Of a stretch of DNA of 64,000 bases, positions 49,863 to 62,607 are shown one piece after another. The number at the start of each line of letters is the position of its first letter. The stretch's first letter is position 1. The notes under the pieces were generated by a model, which had not been told where the DNA came from, made no database searches, and saw only the letters and a list, made by a program, of their open reading frames with translations. The stretch comes from Stromatinia cepivora. Lineage: Eukaryota > Ascomycota > Leotiomycetes > Helotiales > Sclerotiniaceae. The DNA lies in NCBI GenBank assembly GCA_014898415.1, contig RCTD01000008.1:992001-1056000 (forward strand), given 5' to 3'. The position numbers and the translations under genes were made by a program.

Positions 49863-52719
49863 GACTTTAACTCAATGTTAAAGAGAGACGTAATTCTTTA
49901 CTATCCAAATATACGTCATCCGTAAAAAAGCAACAGAAGATTGAATTAAAAACTTCCTCGTGGATCATGAAAGGCAATCAATCTCTAGATTAACTTCACA
50001 ATCGATCCCACCAAAGAACTTTCAATTTCTTCAATATCCAAATCCGCAATTGATGCAGAAAAACAAAACAAGAAGAAAGACTCAAATCACAAAAACAATA
50101 GAGAAACAGAAACAGAAAAGAAAAACGATTTCCCACCTACTATCTCCATCCCACGAACGATAAGCTACTAAAAAAATCATATTCTATCTTAGACTCCCTA
50201 GCACCTACAATCAAGGCCGAGAATCGGCATCTCCAAATGCACCTTATACATTTTCCCACGCATATCCATATCCAAAATTTTCAACAAGCAAGTAGACCAA
50301 CCAATAAAACCAATAGATATCTCCAGCATTGACTCATCTTTGCTTGTCTTGCTCATCTTGGTCATCATACTCATCTAGTTAGTCTATCCGCACATGCACT
50401 TAGTGCATAAAAGAAGCTCAGTTTTTGCGAACGGATGACAAATCCCCAAATCCCCCACCCTAAAAAAGCTTAATAAAAGTATATATATAGGATTGGCGGA
50501 TTATATATTTCGGGGCATAATTATATAATTTCATATTATCACACTTTTTGAACATAATAAAATATTATACCAAATTTATACATATTTTGATAACCAATCA
50601 AATCCACAGAATAAATCAAAATAAATTTAAGATTTTTTTTAAATAAATAATAAAAATGTTTTTTTTAAAAAAAATATCACATGATTTTATAAAATTCACA
50701 TAACATTCCTACTTTTTATTTTAAAATTATTTACTTTATACTTTCATCCATATTTGAATTGAGTATTATTACGTATTTATAGTGAATTAAACAATATAAG
50801 TAATTATATCATTATAAATCCCCAACTCTACATATACAGAGTAACTCATCCAACCATTTTTATTTAAAAAAAAATCTCTGCAGAAAGAAAGTGGATTTGC
50901 CGTTTCGCCGATTATTTCGGATCGACTCTTCCTTTTCTGTATTATTATCGGGTTATCTTACTTTTATTCTCTATCTCTCTTTACTTCTTTTTTAAACCTA
51001 TCTATTACTAAAGTTATTATTCATCTATATTTTGTATTTTAGAATTACCTATTTATCTATTATATAATAATAAATAGATAGTGAATGAAATTTCAAAGTG
51101 TTGAGAATATTTATATATAATATAATGTTTGATTTTATTATTCCATATAGAATATTGAAGATTATATAATCTTAATCCAAATAAATTTCTTAACAAAATA
51201 ATAATAATATTATAATATAATATAATATAATATAGTTTAAATTAATATAAATAGAGACAATTTAGTTTATTTATAAGTATATAATAAAACAGAAGAAAAT
51301 GACGAGTATATATACATATATTCTGACAATTAATTAGAACGGACTTGAAGGAACTTATGATCAGCATTATTTAACTTTGGCTTGCTATATCATCCCTTCG
51401 AGCCACAATACATCAGCCTTATATTACCTATGATGAGGTGGCTCGAACAGCTGAATATCGTGATATACTCTAGCTTCAACATCATCAATGAAAAATGATG
51501 TATGCCTTTGTGTACTCTTCTGAACAGCAAATTATTTTAAACCAATACGCCTCCTAGCCTTAAGGTGATAGAGGAACCTTTTACATAGCCGGCATTCTAT
51601 TCTCTCTCTCTCCTTCCCTTCATTATAACCAGTGTTCATTGGTTTCAGCTTTTCACCATGACCCGGCAGTAAACCCAGCATAGGATCCTCGTCATGTACC
51701 TGTGAAAACCGTTATAATTATTATAATGTATTATTTCGATCTTTATAAACAATTGAAAGAGCCTATATTATCAAAGGAGAAATATAGCTAATTGATGAAA
51801 GATATATATGGGTTTCATATAAACGCTAACGATTGTGCTTGGAAAAGATCCATTGATGAGGGGTATGATGGTTAGAAAGATTTTTTGGAACTGAAAGGAT
51901 ACCTCGCGACTTGCGTCAACTTCTGTTGGGGTTTTGGTCAGACAATTTGGTATTGGTGTTATCAAGGCTATACTGACAAGAACAGATGAATATGTATACC
52001 GGATTCGTTATACGAATAGTTCTTAGTTCATGTTTCTATCTCGGCGTAGGTTTTCCATAGATATGGTTTTCCCTGTACCCTCGTGCAAATGCAAAGATAC
52101 TTCCCTACACCCCTACATACGGTCCCAGATTCCCACTGCTAGAACCCTGCATATAGCCAAATATGAGGTATAGAACGATTTGAAACCGAATGCGCAGGAC
52201 TTTTGGAAGCAATGATTTAGCGCCTGAGGCGAGAGAAATATTGAATATGCATTATGTACGGGAATATGCACAAGTGGCGCTGGTTGTGACCCCTGCTACC
52301 ATCTTTTGAAAGTTGGTAGTAACCCCTGCTTGAAAGTTGGTAGTGATCTGCTCCTCCAGAACAGACAACCAGATTCATTACTAACTTTGAAATCTGGTAT
52401 CTTACCTTGCCTCTCTTTACTACTTTTCTTCTTATCACAATTCCACAATATTGAACCATCATGGATGAATTGAATTTCCAGAAGCTTTGTACATCCACTA
52501 TTCATTATTGTTCATTGAGAGAATAAAAGATAGTAACAGCATATCCGACGATTCTCCTATATTGTCGAAAGCATATATAACTTATATACATCTCGTCATA
52601 CAGCTTGAAAACCACTGGACCGCTGTTCAAATAAGTTTGTGTCCTTTTATCATCCAGGATATTTCAGGACAAACATTTTATCGATATCACTACCGCTACA
52701 CGCTGTGCTGTTAAAGTAC
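49863..52719. other. A+T-rich transition zone and ordinary-composition island
   Basis: From about 50.2 kb to 51.3 kb the DNA is extremely A+T-rich with poly-A/T runs and TATAA repeats (for example 51206-51236) and no coding trace. From about 51.35 kb composition returns to ordinary levels. The island shows a 9-bp inverted repeat at 51398-51406 / 51438-51446 and a 14-bp direct repeat at 52307-52320 / 52331-52344. Minus frames near 51771-52505 have no domain. Confidence 0.6.
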
Positions 52720-53067
52720 ATGAACTCTGCAACCAAAGCCGTTGACGATGGCGTAGACGATGGTATAGCGGCAGCAAAAGTTACTACTCTAAGTGGCTCG
52801 AAACGGCCTCGGAAGCAATCCGACTATACTAATATCACGGAAGAGAATGCTCATAAAAGAGGAAAACGCCGAAAACCCGATACCATCAGCAGGCCTAGCC
52901 AAGAAACCACCGATATTGAAAGCAGCGACGATACTGAGCTCCGAAGTAGAGATTCAACGGCAGAGGAGAAGACACTCTGTGAGAAATTATCAGGGACTAT
53001 CGTGAAAGAGATCCTTCTAGCCTTATTAAGTTTATCCAACTCGATAAAAAAGGGTAGACATTATTGA
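52720..53067 (+). CDS. Possible orphan basic protein, 115 residues
   Basis: An ATG-initiated frame of 115 codons (the open frame extends upstream to 52639) lies in the island of ordinary composition next to the transposon block. The product is hydrophilic, with two basic clusters (KRPRKQ and KRGKRRKP) resembling a bipartite nuclear signal, then an acidic Ser/Asp/Glu stretch and a C-terminal leucine-rich helix (EILLALLSLSNS). No signal peptide and no recognised domain. It could be a lineage-specific nuclear protein, a 3' exon of a larger gene, or chance. Codon use is balanced, unlike the flanking RIP-decayed DNA. Confidence 0.42.
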   Translation: MNSATKAVDDGVDDGIAAAKVTTLSGSKRPRKQSDYTNITEENAHKRGKRRKPDTISRPSQETTDIESSDDTELRSRDSTAEEKTLCEKLSGTIVKEILLALLSLSNSIKKGRHY

Positions 53068-53370
53068 TCCAATGTTGTATCTATATATTTGTTTATTTTT
53101 GGATCGAGATCAAATTTTGTCTTCGGAAGCCATTCTTCTAGTTTTGACAAAATAACATCGATTTTGGATCCGTTCAACTCAACTCTCTTTAGATGCTGGA
53201 CTTGCGTGATTGATATAGATATTGCAGAAGCTGGAAATCAATGTTTTGTAGTGGTTTGGTTTTTTCTTATATAGGGTAAGAGTTGTTTTAAGTGTTAGTG
53301 TATGGTAATGTAATTTAGCATATTGTTATGCCTTAGGTTTAAAGCTGGTTGCCTATACATGCTGATCGAG
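53068..53370. other. Left flank of the transposon nest
   Basis: About 300 bp of increasingly A+T-rich sequence between the possible orphan gene and the first inverted repeat. Nothing is recognised. Confidence 0.5.
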
Positions 53371-53414
53371 TAACCGATTTCCCTATATCGTGCACGACCC
53401 CATATCTTGTACGC
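53371..53414 (+). repeat. Left terminal inverted repeat of the Fot1-like element
   Basis: Reads TAACCGATTTCCC onward to GTACGC; its reverse complement recurs at 62554-62597. Confidence 0.92.
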
Positions 53415-53962
53415 ATTTTTAATTTTATAAAATATCAACCATTATAGATGGATATAATGACGATATACCTTCAAAGGTCTGTATAAAGTTTGTATTAATT
53501 CAAATTAAAGGGGAAGAGCATTCTAAATATACTCAAATAACAAATTTCTTCAAAATCAATTATTTAATATTTTTTTGGCATTATAAAAGTAAAACCATTT
53601 TTTATAGTATCGTATATACTGAAACTCATCAATCTTTTTCAAAAAAACAAAAAAAAAACTTTAATCGATCAAATTAACAAATTGATATAAAGATCTATAT
53701 CCCTTATAAATTGTATAATCAAAAACCTTATGGAAGAGATTATAAATCATTCTCTAAAGAAGAATTAAACGGCAAATTTCGTGAAAAGGTATAAAATATA
53801 TCTTCAAAGTCGGTATCTCCGATATATTGATAATTTGTGTATAAAAGCTGATAATATTGTTGTATTTAAATATTTTTATAATCTGATTTGAATTATTTTA
53901 TATTATTGTTGAATTTTATTATTTAAAAGAGTTATACTAATATTTTTCTTTTTTTTATTTAA

Positions 53963-54586
53963 TTGATAAAAATAACTACAAAATACAATATATCATTCAA
54001 GAATATATATAATTGGGACGAGAAGGGCTTTATAATTGGTTTAGGGAAGATTATGAAAAGAATAATGAATACTAATGTATATAATTATGGTAGAGTTATA
54101 AAAATTAGACAGAATAGATCGAAAGAGTTTATTACCCTTTTAATATGTATATATACCGATAATATGGCTATTCTATTTATTTTAATTTATAAAGGGGAAT
54201 TTGGAGATCTATAGGATATATAGATTGATAAGATAGGAGTAAAAAATCAAATTTATTTCGGAACTTCAAGTAATGGATAATTGTTGAATATATTCGGCCT
54301 TATTTGATTTAATAAAGTCTTTCAATATTATACTTATTCAAAAATAGGGAAAGGATATCATTTATTGATTGTAGATAATCATTTTAACTATATGAATATA
54401 GAATTTATATCGAAATATAATAAATTAAAGATCATTTTATTGATTCTCCCCCTCTACTCTATATATCGATTCCAATCTCTTAATATAGGTTACTTCTTTC
54501 CTCTTTTGATGAATTATGATATAGAATTTAATAATTTAATATACAAAAGCGGAGGTATCATTGAAATATCGAAATATAACTTTTGA
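53963..54586 (+). pseudogene. Fot1/pogo transposase remnant (DDE domain)
   Basis: Two open fragments (53963-54214 and 54365-54586) in DDE-superfamily transposase order, separated by stops. The first carries IYNWDEKGF, with the first catalytic Asp, and FITLLICIYTDN. The second carries LLIVDNHF, with the second Asp, and LILPLYSIYRFQSLNIGYF, which matches the family block around the third acidic region. Translations are enriched in Ile, Tyr, Asn and Lys, as expected after C-to-T and G-to-A decay. Further decayed coding sequence probably continues to about 55.2 kb. Not functional. Confidence 0.85.
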
Positions 54587-55303
54587 ATGATATTTAAAAT
54601 TACTTGGATTTAATTTACTATTATTTATAATATCCTGAAATCTTTCGAAAAAGCCGGTATTTATCCTATAAATAAGAACATTACTATTCGTAATATCGAA
54701 TTAAAACAAGCCCCTATATCACTTATATCGATACAACTTATAAAGAATAAAATAAAGATACTATATATAACTAAAACTCTTCATCACCTCAAATTAAAGT
54801 TTCGCTTCAAATAGGATCCCGATATCACTCAGAAGCTTTTTAAGGCTGTATTTATATATATAATTAATGCTAATATCCAATTATATAAAGCAAAAGGTTT
54901 AGAAAAAACTTTGAAGATCAAAAGAAAGAAAAGAATCCATTCTAAATGTTTAAATCTAATAGGGGAGAAAAACAGAAGTACTTTTTTATATTCTTTCTTA
55001 CAAATCGAAAAAGCTAGAACCTACTAATCGATGAAAGTATTAATTATTGAATAAAAAAAGGAAACTAAAAAGCAAAAAAAAGTTGAAAAGAAAGTTGAAA
55101 AAAAATAAAAGAATAGAACGATTAAAGAGAGAATAGTATAAAGAAAGATCGATTGTCAAATTATATATAATACCAAAAAGAAGATAAAAAGAATTCGAAA
55201 ATCATTAATATCTTCTATTAAAAAAGTACAAATAATTCAAAAACGTTTTCCTATTATAAATCTAGTATTCCAAAAAACTATAAAGAATTATAATATTATA
55301 GAG

Positions 55304-55585
55304 TGTGACGCACAAGAGCCGTAGTAGAGCTGAATAAACAGGGTCAATTATATTCTTTAGAATCTACAATTGAAGAATTATGACTTGTAAGAAGTGATTA
55401 GATATATATATACAAATACTCATTTGTAGGCTGTGGGATTATATATATGTATTATTAGGGTTATCATTTTATTATATTAAATTGTATGATTTGTAATATA
55501 TATATATGGATGATCAGTTTATAAATTGATATAAGAGATAAAAGGTATTATATAATTAGTTTCCTATAGTTTACAATTTGTAACA
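55304..55585 (-). repeat. Left LTR (3' LTR in element orientation)
   Basis: Begins TGTGACG and ends TGTAACA. It differs from the right LTR only by transitions in the segments I compared. Confidence 0.93.
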
Positions 55586-57560
55586 CTACTTTTCTCTTCG
55601 GAAAAACTCGCTTTCGAATATTTTATTCCTTTGTTTTATTACTATTTCATCGGAAATTAGGTTTTATAAAGGTTTATAAACTTTAAATCAATTAGATTGA
55701 TCATTTTGGTTGATTTGATCAATTTACTGGAAATTAACTAAATTGACCAAATTAATCGATCAAATTAACCAAAATAACGAATAAATTGATTAAATCGATC
55801 AAATCGTTTATTAATTAATTAAATTAATATTGATTTGTATTTTCCTTAATTTGAGGAATCTCTGAAAGGAAAAAGTTTCAATAGAAAAGGGAAGGAGGTT
55901 GAATTATGATATAGTAATGATGGGTGGTTAATATAATTAATCCCGAAATCGATCAAATTAATTAAATCAATTAAATTGAATGAAATCGATAGGGATAATG
56001 TTATATTTCATTCTTATTATATTCAAGTTTCCTTTTGTATGATTTTTGAAATGATTATAGGCATAAGTTTTTTGAAATATATTGCTTTCGTATTATCTTG
56101 ATGATGGCAGTTCGTTTGTTATATAGAATTTGGGTTATATATGTATACAATCAAATTCCCTCGAATTTGTATAGGTTTTTGATTCTTTTATAATTATATA
56201 TATATATACCATTATAAAATTATAATATTTAGTTTGTTATATTAAAAAATATTTTTTTTTCTTTTGATTTTATAAATGAATTGTTATTTATATAATTATA
56301 ATTATCCTTTTCGTTTTTATAAAGCTTTATTCAATCAATTAATCAATTGGAAGGACCAGATAATATTAAATTGGCCAAATGAAAATCATATAGAAGATAT
56401 AATGATGTTTTAAAATCGAAAATAGGATATCAAATAAAATTAATATTGTTATTAAATTATAAGATTCTATATAATAGGGTTTTTTGTATTTTCTTTATTG
56501 TTAGGATTTTTTCTATTTTTTATTCTGAATTATCAATTATATCAATAAACGAAGATGATTTGAATATCTAATTAGAAAAAGGATTATTATATATTTTGTA
56601 TAATCAATCTAAAAGGAAAATAGAATGAATTTTTATTGTAATTGGGAATTCGAATTTGAAAGAGCTTCTAGATCAATTAATGATCTTGAATTTTCTTTGA
56701 ATTAGAAAATCCAGTTTCTTGAATAATCTTTAGATAAAATAACTTTTTATATTGAATTATATATAATTTTTGATATCGAAATCGATTTTATATTAATGAG
56801 TATTTATGGATTTCAATATTTTGGCTTGGATATATAATAAATCTTTTTTTATTTGTGTGAAAGTTAATTTATTGTATTTTGTATATATATAAGTATTATA
56901 GATATTTATATTATTTGTTGATTTATTAATATCTTCTTTTTATTCCTATATATATTTTGGTGTATATCTATATAGGGTTTTGTAGAGTATAAATTTTTCT
57001 AAAGAGTTGTATAAAAGAGTAAATTATGTGTAATCTATTATAGATAGGAATTCTGATCAATTGTTTTGATAATAATTAATAAATAATCTTAATTGTTATT
57101 GAAAATATTGATTATAGATCTCAATTTGATTATTGATTTGAAGATAATAAGTAATGAATAATTTGAAATTGATTCCTAGAATTTGATTGAATTCCTTTCA
57201 GAATTTTAATATGAATTGGGGATTGTGATCTGATATTATAGTATTAAAAAAATTATAATATCGATATATATAATAAAGATATAATTGTATTTGAATTTAA
57301 ATATTGATTGATTTATAATAAAGTATAAAGATAATTTGCTTTATTAATTGATCAATAATGATTAAAATATTATTATATTTATATTTATTTTTATTAAAGT
57401 TATAATAATTTATAATAATATATTACTATATTCGATTAAGAATTGAAAATGAATATAATAAACCAGAGATATGATTATATAAAATAGAATTGTATTTGTA
57501 GATATAATAATTATATATATATCTGATTATAATATTATGTATTTTGGATTAATAATATTA

Positions 57561-57956
57561 TTAAAATAATAAAAAATAAATTTTGTTTATATTAAAATGA
57601 ATAATAGAAATAGAATTATAAATTTTACAAATCAAATAAATTTGAAGGTTATTGATATCAGATATTATTAGATAATTATTATAAAACAAAAGGTTATTTT
57701 GAAATAATATATATTTATAATTTTGAATAATTTGTATTCTAAGTATTAATAAGTTATTTATAATTTTATTTGTTTCGATAATATAATTAATTAGATTAAA
57801 TCGAAAAGCAATTTCATTCAAATCAATATTAATAATCGTTATTTTATTTGAATAATGTTTTTGTAAAGCTTTTTTTATGATTTCAGTATCAATTTGATTA
57901 TCTTTAATAAATTGTTGGAGGCGATTCTTTTTTTTGGTATAATTTTGAAGATTCAA
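57561..57956 (-). pseudogene. Gypsy pol remnant between RNase H and integrase
   Basis: A 131-codon open fragment on the minus strand. Its end, with LLFYNNYLIISDINNLQIYLI and a following HFNINK, resembles the zinc-binding N-terminal region of Ty3/gypsy integrases. Position downstream (in element orientation) of the reverse transcriptase fits pol order RT-RNaseH-IN. Strong Ile/Asn/Tyr bias reflects decay. Confidence 0.65.
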
Positions 57957-58499
57957 TTTGTTGATTTGATAGATTAAAGTATTGGTGAAAGGGTTATCTT
58001 TTTTAGGGTGATATATAATAATGAAATTATAATTGATTAGAATTTTTGTTTAATGAGTTTATCGGATATTAAGAGTTTTGATAATTATAAAATATTCGAG
58101 AGTTTTATAATCGATATAAATTTTGATTTTATATAATGAACTAGCGAATTCTGTTTTTCAATGGTTAAAAGATTGAATGATTGATAGTATTTCTTTATTA
58201 TAAATTTTGTAGTTCAATTTAACAGTAATTATGATTTTGGAGAAATAAATTATAGGAAATCAATCTTTGTTATATTATTGTAATAATATATTAGCAATTA
58301 TTTTATCGGATATATTTGTTTCGAATATATAAGGGAATTGGTGATTATAGTATTATAGGAATAAAACGAAGATAAGCTTTTTCTTCAAAATATTGAATAT
58401 ATTTTGGTATATTTTATTGAATACGAATTTAATATTTGTTTTAATGAGTTCGTTGAAAGGTTTTGTTATTATATTATAATCTTTAATGAATTATCGATA

Positions 58500-59180
58500 A
58501 AAGTTGTAAAAACCGAGGAATGATTGGATTTCTTTCATTGTTATTGGAAAGGTCCAATTCTCAATTATTTTAATCTTTTTAGAGTCCATTTTTATTTCTT
58601 TAATAGAAATAATAAAGTTTAAATATTTGGTATATATAATATTGAATTCGTATTTCTTGAGATTTGTTTGTAAATTAATGGTTTCTAATTATTCGAGAAT
58701 TAGTTTAATATAAATTTGGTACTCTTTTTTGTTTTCGAAATAGATTAAAATATTATCGAGGTATATTATATAAAAGATATTTAAATAATCGAATAAAACA
58801 TTATTCATATAACATTGATAGATTACAAGATTATTTGTTAATCCGAATAATACGATTTTATATTTATATAATCCATATCGGATTCGAAAAATAATATACT
58901 TTTTTGAAATAGGATCTATTTTTATGCAATAGAAAGTTTAATAAATATTGAGTTTGATAAAGATTTTAATACCGGAAAGCCAAGAAAACGTTTCGTTGAT
59001 TAAAGGGAGGGGATATTGATTTTTATATATCAAAGAATTCAATAATCTGAAATCTATATAGAATCTTAAATTATCATTGAGTTTCTTAATGAATAGAATG
59101 GGTACAATATAAAGGATTTGATTAAATTTAATAAAATCTTTGTTGAAATTATTTATAATATATTCTTTAATGATTTTCAA
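58500..59180 (-). pseudogene. Ty3/gypsy reverse transcriptase remnant
   Basis: The open part (58938-59180) contains VPILFIKKLNDNLRFYIDFR and NQYPLPLINE, hallmarks of gypsy reverse transcriptase. Further along, the catalytic box reads YLDN at 58752-58763 where an active enzyme has two Asp; a single G-to-A change explains the loss. Left limit approximate. Confidence 0.88.
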
Positions 59181-62053
59181 TTGTTTTAAGAATATCTTAT
59201 AAAATGAATTGTAATATAAAATTTATTCTTCTTTGTTTTCCAATATAATTTTATAATTATAAGATCGATTAAAAAGCAAAATATTTGATTTATATTTGAA
59301 AAAGATTCAATAATATTATCGATATCCAGATAGTATTTTAGATTCTGAATCAATTTCGATCAATATTCGATTGAATTTCTTTCGAACTTTTGTATTTTTG
59401 AATTTGATTAGAGTAATCAGTATTTTCTTTTTTATATATTATTCGTTCTATTGAGAATCTATTATATTATCGAATTCTTTTAAAGTAATAATAAAGAGTT
59501 CAATTTGTTTATCTTTTTTGTATTTTAATTAGAACTTATCGGATTTGAGTATATATAGATCAAGGATTTCCAATGATATATAAGGAAGGCATTCATAGAT
59601 CTATAATGATAATATAATTGATTAAAAAGAAAATGGATTGAATTTAAAAGAAATCGGAATTTCTTTCTTTTCAACAAGAATTTGTATTACATTCATATTT
59701 GAAGGTTCTTATTATACATTATCAATTACAATTGATTTGTTTAATTATAAATCTTTTCGATTCCAATATTTTTTGAATTAATTATTTCATTGATTAGTAT
59801 TTTATTAGATTAATCAATCGATCTTTTGTTTATAAAAGAATGATTAAATAATAAAAAGATTATTCGAATAGAAAATAATACAAGATTTCTTTTTAGATTA
59901 TTCGAAATATCGATTAAAGCAATTAAACTTCGTTTGAATCTCTAATAATCAAAATCTACTTAAAATAATATTATAATTTTTTAATTCAATAATAAAGAAA
60001 AAGATAAAAAATTATTCATAACTATCAATTATTAAATTAAAGAATATAAAATAAATAATAATATAATCTTATATATTATTATACTCTTTAATTTCAATTG
60101 AAACTTTAAACAATATAATTCTTGATTTAAATATAGGAAATAAACAAATAAAAAGTATAATATTAATAAAAGCAAATCCATTTGCTTCAAAATCAATAAA
60201 TACTCTTGATCAATAAATATAACTATTTTTCGAAAAATTATAGAAAAAAATGAATACTTCTTTTTTCATAAACTTGATTAGATTAAGAAATCTTATATTC
60301 TATATAGCACTTAAAATAAAGATAAAATCTAAACATTTGATTTTAAATGTTTTTCTTTTTCTAAATGGATATTCTGTATAATTTCAGTTATAGTTTTTAA
60401 ATTGAAATCTTCTTTAATATTTCAATATTCTTCGAATTTTTCTATTTCTTTTTGTATTGTCTCGATTTCATTGAGATTATTGATATAAGGTATTAATGTA
60501 TATACTATTTTAAGAGAGGAAGAGAACAATAAGTATTTGAAGTTCGAATAATTATTGGGTATAATGGGATCGATGTATTTGAAAGAAATATTCCGGAATG
60601 GAAACGGTTTCAGGAATATAAAGATTCCAAAATTGGAGTTATTAAAGTTTCAAAAGAATTGTAAAGAATTTGTAATAATTATTAATTTATGAATAACTAT
60701 AAAGGTTTTTCGATTAATATAATATCGGTTTTGTTTTTGTAATGAAATTTCGTTTTGATTTATTCTAATAAATATATTTGCGAATTTTTTTGTAATCTTA
60801 TAATCCTTGATAGATATTGCTATTATTCGTAAAAGAAAATCGGAAATCTTCTATTTGAGATCCCTGAATAAAATCTTATTATTGATAATCTCTATTTGGA
60901 TAATAAGTAATCTGAACTTTTTATATTATTCTAGAAAATTGCTATATCGAATTGTATTAGATATAATCTATATCTTATATTGAAAACAAGTATTATCGAT
61001 TTCGACCGGGTTCCGATAAATCATTACAAGTTATTCGATTAATTCGAGTATTGTGAATCAGGGTATTTGTATATAAAGAGTATAACAATATATTTATATT
61101 TCCGATTCGGTTTAATCGATTATATATATACAGTATTATATCTTATTTTTAAATAATATAATATATAGTTCGAATTGTTTTATAATCAATAATTGTTATA
61201 AACTAACTTTAGATTTAATATTATCGTTAAGTTTAATAATAAGATTTGTAGGTTTTGATATATATACATTTTATTGCGAATTGTGATTAATATAGGAATG
61301 TAATCTTAATCGATTAGATTGATTTCTTAAATAAGGGGATCCTTGATTATTAGATAGATCGTTATTTTCTGAAAAAGAAGGAGAATCTTTAAAGGGTTCC
61401 GAATGATCAAATCGTTTAATCAAAGTTTTCTTTTTTTGGCTTTGGGATTTTCGGGTTTGTTTAGATGAAGATCCTTAAATTTCGATTAAGAGAATAAAGG
61501 GAGTTCTAAATATTGTTATTGATCTGAATATCTGTATAAATATCATTTGGGGTTCAAAAGAAGATTGTATTATTGTAAAACTTATTATTATTATAATTTT
61601 CAATTATCGATTTTCCTTTTTCAAATTTATAATTATTATATAGAAATCTTATAATTGTAATGATGATTCAAAAGGAGTAATTGAATTGTTAAGAGTATTG
61701 ATTTTATATATTAGAATTTTCTTTTTATTAATCTTTTTTCTTCTAATGATAACATTATCCAATCCTATATTTATATTTTCTTCGAAGAATTGTTGAAATA
61801 ATTGAGAAGAAAAAAAGGATTCTTTAGAATATACTTTCGAAAATTCGGAGTATATAAAAGGAAGAGTTTGTTGTATTATAAAAGTAATAATACACTTTTA
61901 AAGATATTTATATTTTCATCGATTAAATCGAAATAGATTTTCTTTTTCTGGGTATAACATTTATAAAAGTTCATTTAAGAAGGTATTATTAAAATGAAAT
62001 ATTATTTGGAAGGCTATTAAATAATCGGATACTTGTAAATGAATTATAGATAA

Positions 62054-62335
62054 TATAATGTACAAAAACTATAATAGAACTAAATAAACAGGATCAATTA
62101 TATTCTTTAGAATCTACAATTAAAGAATTATAGCTTATAAGAAACGATTAGATATATATATACAAATATCCATTTATAAATTACAAAATTGTATATATAT
62201 ATTATTAGGGTTATTATTTTACTATATTAAATTATATGATTTATAATATATACGCACGGATGATCAGCTTATAAATTGATATAGGAGATAAGAGGTATCA
62301 CATGGTTAGCCTCCTGTGGTTCACGATTCGTGACA
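62054..62335 (-). repeat. Right LTR (5' LTR in element orientation)
   Basis: Same length as the left LTR. Its right-hand 90 bases keep far more G and C than the matching part of the left LTR. Confidence 0.93.
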
Positions 62336-62553
62336 TAGAGATTGATAAATCAATAATGGAAGAAAAAAAGGGAATATTACATTCAAAGGTTAAACGATGT
62401 ATTAAGGTTTCGTCGAAATTGAAAATATAAAGGTTTTTTAATTCTATAGGATAATATTATATCTCTTTATTGCTCAAAAAGAATTGTAGCTTTATATCTT
62501 ATAATTTATAATTAATATTGAATTTTGAAGTGATCGTAATAGGAATATAGGGG

Positions 62554-62597
62554 GCGTGCAAGATGTGGGGTCGTGCACGATGTAGGGAAATCGGTTA
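62554..62597 (-). repeat. Right terminal inverted repeat of the Fot1-like element
   Basis: Inverse of 53371-53414, retaining three C (or G) positions that are T (or A) on the left. Confidence 0.92.
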
Positions 62598-62607
62598 GTC
62601 AGTCCTA

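Larger units (their letters stand above)
55304..62335 (-). mobile_element. Ty3/gypsy-type LTR retrotransposon, 7,032 bp, decayed
   Basis: Two 282-bp direct repeats (55304-55585 and 62054-62335) flank about 6.5 kb and the whole is bracketed by the 5-bp target duplication TAGAG (55299-55303 and 62336-62340). Reverse-transcriptase relics read on the minus strand, so the element's 5' LTR is the right one. All internal frames are broken. It sits inside the Fot1-like transposon, so it inserted later. Confidence 0.93.
53371..62597 (+). mobile_element. Fot1/pogo-like DNA transposon, decayed, interrupted by an LTR element
   Basis: Bounded by 44-bp inverted repeats (53371-53414 and 62554-62597) that agree at 41 of 44 positions; all three differences are C-to-T type on the left copy. 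Transposase relics lie at 53.9-54.6 kb on the plus strand. Taking out the 7,032-bp retrotransposon at 55304-62335 (plus one 5-bp target copy) leaves about 2.2 kb, the usual size for Fot1/Pot2-type elements. True ends lie some bases outside the core repeats; a TA duplication could not be fixed because the right end is occupied by the mariner element. Confidence 0.85.

Noticed and set aside
51398..51446. 9-bp inverted repeat with a 31-base loop
   Set aside because: Too short and isolated to call a regulatory RNA or terminal repeat.
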